61,028 bases of DNA. Source: a virus. The stretch lies in the IMG/VR virus record IMGVR_UViG_3300036774_000039, positions 1-61,028 of that record; one strand, written 5' to 3'. The translations under genes and the position numbers were made by a program. The notes beneath the pieces are model-generated. The model did no database searches. It was not told where the DNA came from and saw nothing but the letters and a program-made list of their open reading frames with translations. Shown one piece after another: positions 45,408-55,402 of this stretch (position 1 is its first letter; every line of letters begins with the position of its first letter).

Positions 45408-48400
45408 TGCCTGACGCTGGATGGAGTGGCGGTGGGATGACGAGGGCATCAACCGGAGTCGTAAGTGATGCTCCGGAGTCCCGCGAACAGAAACTCGCTC
45501 GGCTGAAGCAGAAGTACGAACCTGACGTCCGTAACCAGAAACTCATGGCCCTCCAACAGAAGTACGAGGGCTCTGGGGCGTCTGCAAAGACAAGGGCGAC
45601 TACCGTCTTTGGCCCGATGAAAGAAGAGACGGGGGAGGACAAGGGCGCACGATTCATCGAGACCGCGAAGCATCCTTTCCAGAGTCTCATGGATACGGTC
45701 GTACCGAAGACGAAGATGAATCCGAGAGGTGCCGCAGCGTATCAGAGCCTCCACTATCTCGCCAGTCTTCTCGACATCCCTGCAGGAGCCCCGGCAAGAA
45801 TCGTGACCGGAGCTACCGATGCTGCGCCTGACATCGCTCGAGACATCGAAGCGACATACGGAGCGGCAGAATCCGGGAATCTCGCACAGGCAGGATCTTC
45901 TCTCGCACTGGCGGGTGGAAAGTTTCTGAAGGCAACGGGTGAAGCCGCGGTCGGTACTCTGATGGCCGGGACAGGTGGGGGTCTCGCCATCACAGCCGGG
46001 GTTCAGGGGGCAAGCGATCTCGCTCATCAATTCGACCCTGAACAAAAACCCGGACAGCCACCGCCCAAGCCAGGAGTAGCTTCACGCGCTGTTGCAGGAG
46101 CGATGAAATTAATGTCCCCTGCGACTACTCTCATCAAACCGACGAGCCCTCTGGGTCAGGTGGCAACCGGCGTCCTGGATGCCGGATACCAGATGTTCTC
46201 GATGCTCCTCCTCCACGGTATCAAGGGAGAGATCGCCGGCAGAATCGCCGACAAGGTGAGGGCCAAACAACCCCTCACGCCCGACGAAGTGAAGGTCGTG
46301 AAGGACGAGGCCCCGCCACTTGCCGAGAAGATCCAGCCGGACAACACTCTTCAGCCGAGCCCGGATGACTTCACGCCCGAGAAATCCGCCAAGGCAAAGA
46401 GACTCGCCGAAGAACGACGTCTGCAAAAACTCAAAAGTCAGTACGGCGTGGCGACGAGTACGGCAGAACCCGCCCCCGCGGGCCCCGAGAGGCAACTCCG
46501 CCAGGGCCCGGATTTCATCGCCCCAGAATCAGGCCCAGCGTCACGTCCGGCCAATTTCCCGCCGGAGCGCGTGATACCTGAAGGGCCACCTCCTCCCGGA
46601 GACGGAGAACCACCGCCACCGCCGGGAGCACCGGGAGCGCAAGAACCGCCTCCACCCCCCGCGCCAGCGGCAGGGGGAGCCCCACAGATGCCCCCAGAAG
46701 GGCAAACTCCCCCTCCCCCGCCTAGTGGACCGGCCCCGCCCCCACAAGCCCCACCTGCGGCGGAAGGGATGGCAAAGCCCCCGTCTCCTGAAGACATTGT
46801 GAAGAAAAACATTCAGGAACACGGTAATTTGAGGCTCGAGGGGATACGGGATACACCGCAGGGGAAGATGGTCGATTTCACGGATGTCGACCCGAATAGC
46901 CCGAGCGTCAACGGCACTCTGACGAGGCCGATCGAGGAAGTCTCCGACCCGGAGAAACTGAAGAAGGCGGTCGAGGACAAGAGGGAAGTCTTCCGCAAGG
47001 CGGCCGAGACGAATAAGCCGAAGCCCGTCGAGGCCCCGCCTGAAGTGAGGAAAGCCGAAGAGATCAAGGGTGAGGCCGATGCTCAGGCCGGCGGTGGCGT
47101 CGACGCGGCCTTCAAGCGCGGTCATATCACGCAGGAGACGATCGACAAACTCTCCGCGAAAGAGAAGAAGCGCCTCAATGACGTCTACGCCATCATCAAA
47201 CACTCCCCCGAGAAAGGGAATAAGGCGTTCGATGAGCTGGCCCAGGCGCTCCAGAAAAAGTACGGGGCGAAGGGTGATCTACCCGAGGACTACGGGAAGG
47301 CCGAGGCAAAGGGTATCATTGACCGGCATCGGGATCAGTCTGAGAACGATGCAGACTTTCGGGAGAGACTCAATAACGCGATTGCGCTACACGAAGACCG
47401 ATTGAAGCAAGCACAGGAAGCCGTACGACGAGCAACGAAACCGGCTGAAGCGAAATCGGCACAGGCGTCACTCGACAGGACAAAGGCGATTGTCGATGAA
47501 CTGAAAAAGGCTCTGCCGAAAGAACCTCCAAAGCCGAAGGTAGACGTAGAAGGGCTTCAGGGCCAGATTAACAAGAAACTGGAAGCAATCGAACGCTTCA
47601 GAGATGGCATGGATGGGATCGATAAGGATAAGACGATTCCCAAAGAACGAAAGGGGCCTCTGAAGGACCAACTTCAGGAACAAATTAACAGAGTGAAGGA
47701 TGAGATCGAGGAACTGAAGGGGAAAATAACGCATACGAAGACGAAGCCCATGAGGGAGATCCCCATGAGCGAAATCGACGTCGACCCCGCCAGGTTCCAG
47801 CCGAGAGTCCAAAATATCGACGAGCCTCTCCAGCAGAGCAGGGTCAAGGATTTCAATCGCGGTCTGGTCGAAGCCAACCCCGTCAAGGTCTGGAGGGACC
47901 CGAAGGACGGGCGTCTGAAGATTCTCGCCGGACATCACCGGTACGATCTTTTCAACCGCGTCGGAGAGAAGTCAATCCCCGCGATCGAAATAGAGGGGAC
48001 GGAGGCCGAAGCGGTCGATTATGCGATGAACGAACAGCAACAGGCAAAGTCACAGACCTCTCTCGACCGGGCGAACTACTACCGGAAGATGCGCGAGGCC
48101 GGCAAGTCCCAGAAGGAGATCGACGCCGAAGCCGATCGGTACGAGGGAAGGAATAAAAATGCCGTTTTGAGCATGTCCTACCTGAATCCGAAAGGCCGAT
48201 TGGTAGAAGACATCGCATCGCTCGGGGACGAATTCACGGAGTCGGGGAAGATCGCAACCACGATGGCTCAGTGGATCGGTTCAACGCGACGGGCATTCCC
48301 CGAACTTACTGATCTCCACGAAGAAGAACTCTATGACTTCCTCAAGAAGAATTACCGGGGAGAGGGTAAGGACTTCCGTCGCTCCGGTCAATTCCAGGAT

Positions 48401-51400
48401 TTCGTCGAGGCGGTCATCAACAAGAGGACGTCGCTCGACAAGCCGTTCGACCCGAAGGAACCGCTCAATCTCGAGAGCCTCATCCCGAGATCCCCGCAGG
48501 AATTGGAGATCATCGAGGGGGTGAGAAAGGCGAAAAAGGACTTCGATGGGGCCAAGAAAATCTTTGATGAGAAGAAAAAGGAATTCCAGGCGCGTTCTAA
48601 CGACCTCGAGAAAGTGGATGCCGCCCTGAAGCCGTACAGGGACAATCTCGCTATCGCCGAGAGAGACTATCTGAAACTCTCCGGCGGTATGGAGGCGGCC
48701 CTCAATGCTCTGAAGGATCAGCAAGTTTCCCTGTTTGACGAAATCGAACAAGCCGAAAAGGAGGCGCGAGATGCCGGACACCCAGAAGAAAATATCGCCG
48801 CTGGAGGAGGATCAGGCGAACATCGTAGTGACGAGCAGCTTGGACAAATTGCAGACAAGGTTGAACAACCTCCATCGCCTAAACTACCTGACCAGGCTCC
48901 GCAAGGAGGGGGCCCAGTCGCCCCAGCAGGAAACACCCCAGTAGCAGACAACCCTCTCGCAAAAGCGGCCGAGAGCGCGAAGCCGGCGGAGAAATCCGTC
49001 AAGCCGAAGATCGAGGCGATCGCATACATCCGGGCGATAAAGAATCCGACAAAGAGGGCGTACGCCGAAGCCTACCATGACTGGGTCGTGAATGGGAGGA
49101 AGGGCGATCCTCCGGCCCCTGGAAAAGGTACGGGATTTAATGAACAGGCGGCGATTTCGGTACGAACCGCGATGGACGAGAAATTCTATCCCACTGGTTC
49201 GAGTGGTATTGTCACGATGGGCATCAATCCGAAGACGATCGCCGATGCTCTCGGTATCGTCAATCCCGGCTGGGCGGCGATCACGAACTACCTTGCCCGG
49301 TTCGGTCTGGGCCTGAAGGATGTCGAATCGCTCATCAATTCAGTTGGCCCACAGGGTCAGCCGTTCCTCTGGCAGTCTCCGAAATACGGGGAACTCCCGA
49401 CGCGGGATGGATTCCATATCCCCTGGATTGACCCGGACGCCCCGATCGACCCGATGGTCAAAGAGATGAACCCGATGATGCAGAAGATCGCATCCGGCGT
49501 CTCTCCTGGCGTTGTCATCCGGGATGGATTCCGGGGGAACGTCAATAACCCGGTCAACGATGCACTTGCGGCGATCACGTCTAAACTGAAGAACGTCAAG
49601 TGGATGAGGGCGTATGTTAAAAGTACCCTGAGAGGGATAAAAGACGCTACGCCGCTCATCGACAAAGCCTACGAGCCCATAAAGAAGCAGTATTTCCCGC
49701 TCTACAAGGAACTGATGAGCAAAGTCCACTGGGAAGACGGAGACGTCATCCCGCCCGAGCAGGGAGAACTCGAGAGCGTCGCGTTCAAGGGCCCCAAGGG
49801 TCGTGGGCCCGGATACTACATCGACAAGGGAAAAGAGGCCGAGGTAGGGAAAATCTGGGAACAGATGGAACCCCTCCTGCGGCAGCGGGACCAGATGACG
49901 TTTGAACTTGCTCGGAAACACGCCGATGTCAGGATATTCCTCGACGCCGATGGGAAACTCCCGAAGGGCATCAACATCTCGGCAGACGAACACGCCCGAG
50001 CGATGAAACTCCGGGATCTCAATCGGACGTACGTCAAGCCGGCGATGGAGAAAGTCGGCGTCCGTACGCGGGATGATTTCAACATGCCGTACGAATTCGA
50101 CCGCAGTGACGCCGGCAGACTCTCGCTCTTCGACTCCGAGGTGATACCGAAGGAACTGCAATTCAAGCATCGAGACTTTGGGACGAGCTCCTGGATGCCT
50201 TCAGCGCAGGGGTCGATGGCCCGGTATATCCCGAACGTCACCGAGAAGATCGCATTCAACAATTTCTACCGGAAGTGGGAACCGTTCTTCAACAGCAAGG
50301 AATTCCCGCCTGAATTGAGGAACTACATCGGCGGGTGGATCAAGGACGGTATCCACAGCAAGTCGAGGGATTTCCCGAACGAGGTGGTCAATGCCGTTGT
50401 CTCGATGGAATTCCTGCGACTGATGGGGATGGGACTCTCGGCACCGTACAAGCATCTCTTCAAGTACGTGGGGAACGCCAGCGCCGGGCAACTGCCGGCG
50501 ACGTTCCAGGCTTCAGCCCGTACGCTCGGAGGTATCCTGAATATCATCCCGAGGAGACTCGGCCTGACAGACAGAGTGACCCTCCTTGAGAGAGCGGGTC
50601 CCGAATTCACCCCCGGCAGGGCGCTCCTGAATCTGGAAGATGAGATCCCACAGGACATGGCGAACAACCTTGTCTCAAAGATGAGGCTCTACGCCAACAC
50701 GGTTGCGCCGGTTGAGTGGATGGAGAACGCTCAGGAGGTTCTCAGCACACTCTTTGCCGCGGCGGGACATCCGGGAGTCGACCCGATCACCGTACGACAG
50801 GCGATTTTTGACAGGATAAGCCGGTTCAATTTCCGCGCCGGCCCCGATCAGCCCCTTGCGATGCGCCGGAGTGCGGCGGTCAGGGCGCTCTCGATGTTCC
50901 AGATGACACCCTGGAAACTGATGGAGCAGAAACTCGAACTGGCGCACGATGCGATGATGGGGAAGAAGGATGTCTTCGGAGATCCCGCGACGATGAAACT
51001 CCTCAGAATGCTCTTCATCGTCGGGACAACGGAGGCGGTCGCCCGTAGGTATGGCTATTCGGTTCTCGACAAATTCATCCATATACCGTTCATTCAGCAG
51101 GGGACAGGGCCTGTCGAGCCCAGCGACGAGAACAAATTCGGCGTGAAGATCGACATCAAGGGAATGCGCCCCTCTCTCCCGCCGCTGATCCAACTCTATA
51201 ACGAGATGGCGAAAGAGGGCATCGCCAAAGGGATTATGCAACACTACACCGGCGCTGACAAGTCCCTCGGCGACATCTCCCCCTACGGCGGTGGCGTCTA
51301 CGAGAAGATCACGCGGATCAAAAAGGACGAAATCCCGGACATCTACGAGGGGAGTAAACCGGGCTACATGCTCTCTCAGCCGAAGATGGACGCGATCGAG

Positions 51401-51736
51401 GAACAGAAAGACTACGGCGAGATCGTCAACGAGCAACAGCATCTCAGCGGTCAGTTAAAACAATACGCGAAGGCTCAGGCGACGGGAGACCGGGCGGCGG
51501 TCAGGCGCATGGACGAGGACAAGGACTTCCGAATGTCTCGGGATAAACTCGCCATCATCAACGATACGCTCTCACGCATCCATCAGGACAGGAACGACAT
51601 CGCCAAAATAAACCGGAATCCGTACTGGACGGACGAGCAGAAATCGACGAAGACGAAGCAAATCCGTCAGCATATCCGTAAGATCATCCAGAACAAGGAT
51701 GCCCAGATCGAGCGTCTCCAGCAGAGGGGCAAATGA
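45407..51736 (+). CDS. Giant internal virion (polyvalent-type) protein with ParB-like domain
   Basis: A 2109-aa protein, the largest gene. It has an N-terminal helical part with hydrophobic patches (GTLMAGTGGGLAITAGVQGA), a proline-rich segment at about 384-461, long charged coiled coils, a ParB/sulfiredoxin-like domain at about 782-1010 (MREIPMSEIDVDPARFQPRV, then LKILAGHHRYDLFNRVGEKS), and a helical C-terminal third with small membrane-prone helices. Its size, multi-domain order and position match phage polyvalent proteins that are injected with DNA and act early in the host. The ParB fold can bind or cut DNA or hydrolyse CTP; GHHRY is the ParB box-like motif. Confidence 0.7.
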   Translation: MPDAGWSGGGMTRASTGVVSDAPESREQKLARLKQKYEPDVRNQKLMALQQKYEGSGASAKTRATTVFGPMKEETGEDKGARFIETAKHPFQSLMDTVVPKTKMNPRGAAAYQSLHYLASLLDIPAGAPARIVTGATDAAPDIARDIEATYGAAESGNLAQAGSSLALAGGKFLKATGEAAVGTLMAGTGGGLAITAGVQGASDLAHQFDPEQKPGQPPPKPGVASRAVAGAMKLMSPATTLIKPTSPLGQVATGVLDAGYQMFSMLLLHGIKGEIAGRIADKVRAKQPLTPDEVKVVKDEAPPLAEKIQPDNTLQPSPDDFTPEKSAKAKRLAEERRLQKLKSQYGVATSTAEPAPAGPERQLRQGPDFIAPESGPASRPANFPPERVIPEGPPPPGDGEPPPPPGAPGAQEPPPPPAPAAGGAPQMPPEGQTPPPPPSGPAPPPQAPPAAEGMAKPPSPEDIVKKNIQEHGNLRLEGIRDTPQGKMVDFTDVDPNSPSVNGTLTRPIEEVSDPEKLKKAVEDKREVFRKAAETNKPKPVEAPPEVRKAEEIKGEADAQAGGGVDAAFKRGHITQETIDKLSAKEKKRLNDVYAIIKHSPEKGNKAFDELAQALQKKYGAKGDLPEDYGKAEAKGIIDRHRDQSENDADFRERLNNAIALHEDRLKQAQEAVRRATKPAEAKSAQASLDRTKAIVDELKKALPKEPPKPKVDVEGLQGQINKKLEAIERFRDGMDGIDKDKTIPKERKGPLKDQLQEQINRVKDEIEELKGKITHTKTKPMREIPMSEIDVDPARFQPRVQNIDEPLQQSRVKDFNRGLVEANPVKVWRDPKDGRLKILAGHHRYDLFNRVGEKSIPAIEIEGTEAEAVDYAMNEQQQAKSQTSLDRANYYRKMREAGKSQKEIDAEADRYEGRNKNAVLSMSYLNPKGRLVEDIASLGDEFTESGKIATTMAQWIGSTRRAFPELTDLHEEELYDFLKKNYRGEGKDFRRSGQFQDFVEAVINKRTSLDKPFDPKEPLNLESLIPRSPQELEIIEGVRKAKKDFDGAKKIFDEKKKEFQARSNDLEKVDAALKPYRDNLAIAERDYLKLSGGMEAALNALKDQQVSLFDEIEQAEKEARDAGHPEENIAAGGGSGEHRSDEQLGQIADKVEQPPSPKLPDQAPQGGGPVAPAGNTPVADNPLAKAAESAKPAEKSVKPKIEAIAYIRAIKNPTKRAYAEAYHDWVVNGRKGDPPAPGKGTGFNEQAAISVRTAMDEKFYPTGSSGIVTMGINPKTIADALGIVNPGWAAITNYLARFGLGLKDVESLINSVGPQGQPFLWQSPKYGELPTRDGFHIPWIDPDAPIDPMVKEMNPMMQKIASGVSPGVVIRDGFRGNVNNPVNDALAAITSKLKNVKWMRAYVKSTLRGIKDATPLIDKAYEPIKKQYFPLYKELMSKVHWEDGDVIPPEQGELESVAFKGPKGRGPGYYIDKGKEAEVGKIWEQMEPLLRQRDQMTFELARKHADVRIFLDADGKLPKGINISADEHARAMKLRDLNRTYVKPAMEKVGVRTRDDFNMPYEFDRSDAGRLSLFDSEVIPKELQFKHRDFGTSSWMPSAQGSMARYIPNVTEKIAFNNFYRKWEPFFNSKEFPPELRNYIGGWIKDGIHSKSRDFPNEVVNAVVSMEFLRLMGMGLSAPYKHLFKYVGNASAGQLPATFQASARTLGGILNIIPRRLGLTDRVTLLERAGPEFTPGRALLNLEDEIPQDMANNLVSKMRLYANTVAPVEWMENAQEVLSTLFAAAGHPGVDPITVRQAIFDRISRFNFRAGPDQPLAMRRSAAVRALSMFQMTPWKLMEQKLELAHDAMMGKKDVFGDPATMKLLRMLFIVGTTEAVARRYGYSVLDKFIHIPFIQQGTGPVEPSDENKFGVKIDIKGMRPSLPPLIQLYNEMAKEGIAKGIMQHYTGADKSLGDISPYGGGVYEKITRIKKDEIPDIYEGSKPGYMLSQPKMDAIEEQKDYGEIVNEQQHLSGQLKQYAKAQATGDRAAVRRMDEDKDFRMSRDKLAIINDTLSRIHQDRNDIAKINRNPYWTDEQKSTKTKQIRQHIRKIIQNKDAQIERLQQRGK

Positions 51737-53037
51737 AGTTTCTCGTCTTCGATGAGGAAGCGGCGTGGACAGGAGGGGCGTTTCGCCTTCAGGAGATGGA
51801 GGGGCATGACGTCCGTATTTTCTGCACGAAAGAGGAGGGGAAGGAACACCTCCAGGGGATCGTCAAGCAAGTCGGTTCCTGGGGGGAGGGCCTCCGGTGG
51901 GTAGGGAAGGACGGTTATATCATCTGCGGGGACGAGTCGGATATGACATGGGCCCGGAAGATGGGATTCAAGGTTTACGGGGCGAACGGGTTCCTGAAGA
52001 AGATGGAGAATGACCGGATTTTCGAGATGGACACGAATAAGAAAGCCGGCCTCGATGTCCCGAACTACCACCACGTCAAGTCGGTCGACGATGCGATCCG
52101 GTTCATCAAAAGCCACCCGGATCAGTGGGTTCTGAAGCAGATCGGTCACGCTCCGAAGACCTGGTCCTACGTGGGACGCGAGGACGATGGACGCGACATT
52201 ATCGACCAACTCGAGTGGATCAAGAGCCAGCCGGAATTCGGGAAATTCACCACCCTGCCGTTCATCCTGCAGGAATTCATCGAGGGGATCGAATTCGCAG
52301 TCGCCGGGTGGTGGATGGGTCACGACTGGAAGCGGGACGATGACGGGAAAGTCCTTTTGTGTCTCTCGAGGGAACACAAGAAGGAGGGTGACGGGGATCA
52401 GGGGAGAACGACAGGGGAGATGGGGACGGTTGGCCTCATCTCCCCCCTCCATACCAAACTCTTCGAGCAGACCGTCGAAAAACTGACGCCCGTTCTGCGG
52501 AAAGAATGCCCGAACGTCTGTCTTCGCATCGATGCGAATTGCGGTGTCACGGATGAGAAAAAGGCGTATCTGATGGAGATCACCCCGAGGGAAGGGTATC
52601 CCATCTGCGCCCTCGAGCAGTACATGATTACGTCAGGGATAGGCAGATTTTTCGCCGACCTGATTGACGGGAAACAGGGTGGAGTAAAGTACCGGGAGGA
52701 CTGGGGGGTCGTGACGGTTCTCGGGTGCGGGAGGTTCCCAGGGGAGGAAAAGCACCACGAGGGATCCTTCAAGGATCAGCCCGTCGAGATGGACATCGAC
52801 GAGCATGTGGCAGTCGGGTACGTCAAGTGGGACGAGAAAAGAAGCATCTTCAAAGTCGCAGATTGGTATGAAGATATTGCCCAATTTTCGTATCATGGAG
52901 ACATCGTCGAGGCCAACAAAAAATGCGTCGAAGCCATGAAGAAGGTCGTGGTACGAGCCCCGCACTACCGGACGGACATCGGGACAAAATTCGTCGAGAA
53001 GGAACTGCCGGTTCTGAAGAAACGAGGCTACCTATGA
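51733..53037 (+). CDS. ATP-grasp ligase-like protein
   Basis: A 434-aa protein related to PurD-type (GARS) ATP-grasp enzymes: a pre-ATP-grasp domain (MKFLVFDEEAAWTGGAFRLQ), KVYGANGFLKKMENDRIFEM, the lysine-bearing DQWVLKQIGHAPKTWSYVGR, the EFIEGIEFAVAGWWMG strand, and the metal-binding CLRIDANCGV ... YLMEITPREGYP. ATP-grasp enzymes join a carboxylate to an amine via acyl phosphate. Within a virion operon it may modify a structural protein or make a nucleotide precursor; the substrate is unknown. ATGA overlap with the giant gene. Confidence 0.75.
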   Translation: MKFLVFDEEAAWTGGAFRLQEMEGHDVRIFCTKEEGKEHLQGIVKQVGSWGEGLRWVGKDGYIICGDESDMTWARKMGFKVYGANGFLKKMENDRIFEMDTNKKAGLDVPNYHHVKSVDDAIRFIKSHPDQWVLKQIGHAPKTWSYVGREDDGRDIIDQLEWIKSQPEFGKFTTLPFILQEFIEGIEFAVAGWWMGHDWKRDDDGKVLLCLSREHKKEGDGDQGRTTGEMGTVGLISPLHTKLFEQTVEKLTPVLRKECPNVCLRIDANCGVTDEKKAYLMEITPREGYPICALEQYMITSGIGRFFADLIDGKQGGVKYREDWGVVTVLGCGRFPGEEKHHEGSFKDQPVEMDIDEHVAVGYVKWDEKRSIFKVADWYEDIAQFSYHGDIVEANKKCVEAMKKVVVRAPHYRTDIGTKFVEKELPVLKKRGYL

Positions 53038-53429
53038 TGTTCCCTCTCCAGGCAAAGACGATCCCCCACAAAGACCACCGCTATCCCACAGTCGGGGATT
53101 ACTGGACGGATGAGAAGGGCGTCGAGCAATTCCGCGTCTCGAAGATGTCGAACCCAGATTACGAATTCCTTGTCCTCATCCATGAACTCGTCGAGGACTA
53201 TCTCTGCCAGCGTCGCGGGATCAGTGAGCCGAAACAGATCAAGCCGTTCGACGAGTGGTTTGAGAAAGCGCGGGAACTGGGGATGGTCTATGATGATGAC
53301 GAGCCCGGTTGTCACCCGAACGCGCCGTACATGCGAGAGCATATGTTCGCGATGATGATCGAACGACTCGTAGGTCGGGAACTCGGCGTCGACTGGAACA
53401 AATACGCAGAGGAAGTGGAAAGTCTATGA
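53034..53429 (+). CDS. Zincin-like phage protein
   Basis: A 131-aa protein with FLVLIHELVEDYLCQRRGIS and, near the end, HPNAPYMREHMFAMMIE. I recall the HELxExxLCxxxGI ... PYxREHxxA pattern as a widespread small phage protein; HExxE is compatible with a zinc site but activity is unproven. ATG 53034 or 53037. Sits between the ATP-grasp gene and small virion genes. Confidence 0.6.
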   Translation: MMFPLQAKTIPHKDHRYPTVGDYWTDEKGVEQFRVSKMSNPDYEFLVLIHELVEDYLCQRRGISEPKQIKPFDEWFEKARELGMVYDDDEPGCHPNAPYMREHMFAMMIERLVGRELGVDWNKYAEEVESL

Positions 53430-53641
53430 CCTACGTCCCGAAATCACGATTTACGGGCAAAGAGACTCCCGAGGAATTTGCCCGGAAGATGAACGACGAG
53501 CTCATGCACGTCTCGAGGGCTCAGGGGACGGTAACGGTTATCCAGGCGACAAGCGGGGGAGGCTCGGGTGGTAGCGGGGGTGGCGGTAGCACAACCGTCA
53601 CCGCGTCGTGGTCGAGGTACTTTATGACGATGGGAGCCTGA
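53426..53641 (+). CDS. 71-aa protein with glycine-serine linker
   Basis: MTYVPKSRFTGKETPEEFAR with a helix, then SGGGSGGSGGGGSTTV, and a hydrophobic end, TASWSRYFMTMGA. The flexible linker suggests a tethering or appendage-attachment peptide. ATG overlaps the previous stop; function unknown. Confidence 0.5.
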   Translation: MTYVPKSRFTGKETPEEFARKMNDELMHVSRAQGTVTVIQATSGGGSGGSGGGGSTTVTASWSRYFMTMGA

Positions 53642-53642
53642 A

Positions 53643-53966
53643 ATGGCTGACGCTCTCTCGGTACTGGGGCAGTCTGCACCGGCAGCATCGACGCTGACGC
53701 CGGCATATACCGCTCCACAGGCATCGACGATCAGCACGATCAACGTCTGCAATACCGGGGCAGTCACAGATACCTTCAGGATTTCCGTCGCGATTGCCGG
53801 CGCGGCCGACACGATCGCCCAGTACATCGCCTATAATGTCCAGGTCAAGCCGGGGTCGTTCTTCTCGGCAACGATCGGGATCACGATGGCGTCGACTGAT
53901 GTCATCCGTGTCTGGTCCCTGAACGGGACACTATCGTTCAACATCTTCGGCGTCCAGGTGACGTGA
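53643..53966 (+). CDS. Small appendage-like protein
   Basis: A 107-aa beta-rich protein with TINVCNTGAVTDTFRISVAI and PGSFFSATIGITMASTDVIR; this looks like a tail-fibre or decoration domain. Composition rich in A, T, S and G. Coupled to the next gene. Function inferred from context. Confidence 0.55.
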   Translation: MADALSVLGQSAPAASTLTPAYTAPQASTISTINVCNTGAVTDTFRISVAIAGAADTIAQYIAYNVQVKPGSFFSATIGITMASTDVIRVWSLNGTLSFNIFGVQVT

Positions 53967-54226
53967 TGGCAATAGGGGACTCTCTTGTAAAAGCGACTGA
54001 AGCCACCCTTGCCGGCGAGTACGACTCGAAGGGTGATTACGATGGGAGCGGGAACCTGATTTATTACGGACGCGCCGCGATCGGGAGTGCGACGTCATCT
54101 GCAGTCTGGGCGATCAGAAAACTCACCTACGATGTATCGGGGAATTTGCTCACGATCCAGTGGGCAAACGGCAACGCCAACTATGTAAATGTGTGGGACA
54201 ACCGGGCATCCTACTCTTATTCGTAA
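53966..54226 (+). CDS. Small appendage-like protein
   Basis: An 86-aa protein starting MAIGDSLVKATEATLAGEYD at ATG 53966, which overlaps the previous stop. It has DYDGSGNLIYYGRAAIGSAT and LLTIQWANGNANYVNVWDNR, an element seen in phage baseplate or fibre accessory proteins. Function unknown. Confidence 0.55.
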   Translation: MAIGDSLVKATEATLAGEYDSKGDYDGSGNLIYYGRAAIGSATSSAVWAIRKLTYDVSGNLLTIQWANGNANYVNVWDNRASYSYS

Positions 54227-54262
54227 GTAAGCCCGGAAAACAAAACAAGGGGAGATCCCATC

Positions 54263-54727
54263 ATGGCACGCTCATACGGAGTAGCTTTCAATAACACGAA
54301 CACCGCGTCGGCCTCACAGCCACTCGGCGCTCTCACCGGGGCCGCGACGATCCGGGCGAAGATATACGATCTCACGTCCGGGTCTGATGCGACTCCCGCC
54401 GATAACTCCGGGAAGTACGTCTTCCAGCGTCACTCGGCAAGGGGGACGCAGGCGACATCCGTGACGCCACAGGCGCTCGATGCGGCCGATCCCGGGACGC
54501 TCGCGTTCTTCGACACGGCATGGACGGGAACGACCTATCCGACTCTCACGGCGTCCGCGTTCCTGCTCCAGTGGGCGCAGAACCAGAGGGCGACATTCCG
54601 TTGGGTCGCGGCTCCGGCGAAGGAACTCGTCATCCCGGCAACCGCGTCGAACGGCCTGTCGCTGATGTGTACGGTGGTCGGCGGGTCGGCGGTGAATATG
54701 GTTTTTGCAATCGAGTATGAAGAATAG
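54263..54727 (+). CDS. Short appendage protein, family ending in acidic FEE/YEE
   Basis: A 154-aa beta-rich protein. RWVAAPAKELVIPATASNGL and the C-terminal VFAIEYEE correspond to WYAKRGKEF...FSFQFEE and WSARPGKEIQ...TWFFEE in the proteins at 57635 and 58094. It is therefore one of a small family of probable surface proteins. GGGGAGA precedes ATG. Confidence 0.6.
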   Translation: MARSYGVAFNNTNTASASQPLGALTGAATIRAKIYDLTSGSDATPADNSGKYVFQRHSARGTQATSVTPQALDAADPGTLAFFDTAWTGTTYPTLTASAFLLQWAQNQRATFRWVAAPAKELVIPATASNGLSLMCTVVGGSAVNMVFAIEYEE

Positions 54728-54740
54728 CGGAATAATACTC

Positions 54741-54781
54741 TTGACTTTGGATTATAAGAATCGTAGGTTGTAGTAACAACC
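54741..54781 (+). promoter_or_regulatory. Possible promoter and hairpin before the HNH gene
   Basis: TTGACT (54741-54746), 17 bases, TAGGTT (54764-54769), a weak match. GGTTG-TAGTAA-CAACC (54766-54781) forms a hairpin just before the ACGGGGA box. Homing-endonuclease genes are often separately promoted and held back by such hairpins; here it is only a suggestion. Confidence 0.35.
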
Positions 54782-54793
54782 CACGGGGACTAT

Positions 54794-55402
54794 ATGAGGC
54801 CGAGTCAAGAGTGCCGCTTGTGCAAAGAGGGGGTCGGGCATACAAATGCGCAGCATTCGGCAGAACTCACGAAGGTTTGGAAATCGGGAAACCGCTCCAG
54901 ACTACGAGAGTATGCGAAAGAATACTACGCACAGAACGATCAGCAGATTCGTGCAAAGGCTTACGAATGGAGACGCAAAAATGTTCTTCTCTATTCGTTC
55001 TACCGAAAAGCATTTGTCGCGAATCACCGATTCCCCGGTCATATCACGGCACAGGAGCTCCTCGCAATACTCGATAAACAGGGGACGAAGTGTTACTGGT
55101 GCGGGAAAGACAATCTTGTTGGGCACGATCTCACACTAGAGCACTTAAAGCCGTTCAATAGTCCAGAGAACCTTGTTTTTGCGTGTCGTAGTTGTAATTC
55201 ATCCAATATACCACGCAGAGGCGGGAAGAAATTAACGGACGAAGAACGGAATGCCAAATTCTTAGAGGATAAGCGCCAATATCATAAGATACACAAAGAG
55301 AGACAGCGCGAGGCCCATAAGGTTTGGATGCAGAAAAACAAGGTGAAGCGTCGAGCTTACATGAAAGAATATATGAGGCGTCGACGTGGAGCGAAGAAAT
55401 AA
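54794..55402 (+). CDS. HNH endonuclease
   Basis: A 202-aa protein with KCYWCGKDNLVGHDLTLEHL, KPFNSPENLVFACRSCNSSN: two zinc knuckles and the H...H...N core of an HNH nuclease. The flanks are very basic, with a long C-terminal helix (KERQREAHKVWMQKNKVKRR). AT-richer than the surroundings, with a non-coding gap of about 95 bases after it, as for an inserted free-standing homing endonuclease. It interrupts the appendage genes. Confidence 0.85.
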   Translation: MRPSQECRLCKEGVGHTNAQHSAELTKVWKSGNRSRLREYAKEYYAQNDQQIRAKAYEWRRKNVLLYSFYRKAFVANHRFPGHITAQELLAILDKQGTKCYWCGKDNLVGHDLTLEHLKPFNSPENLVFACRSCNSSNIPRRGGKKLTDEERNAKFLEDKRQYHKIHKERQREAHKVWMQKNKVKRRAYMKEYMRRRRGAKK

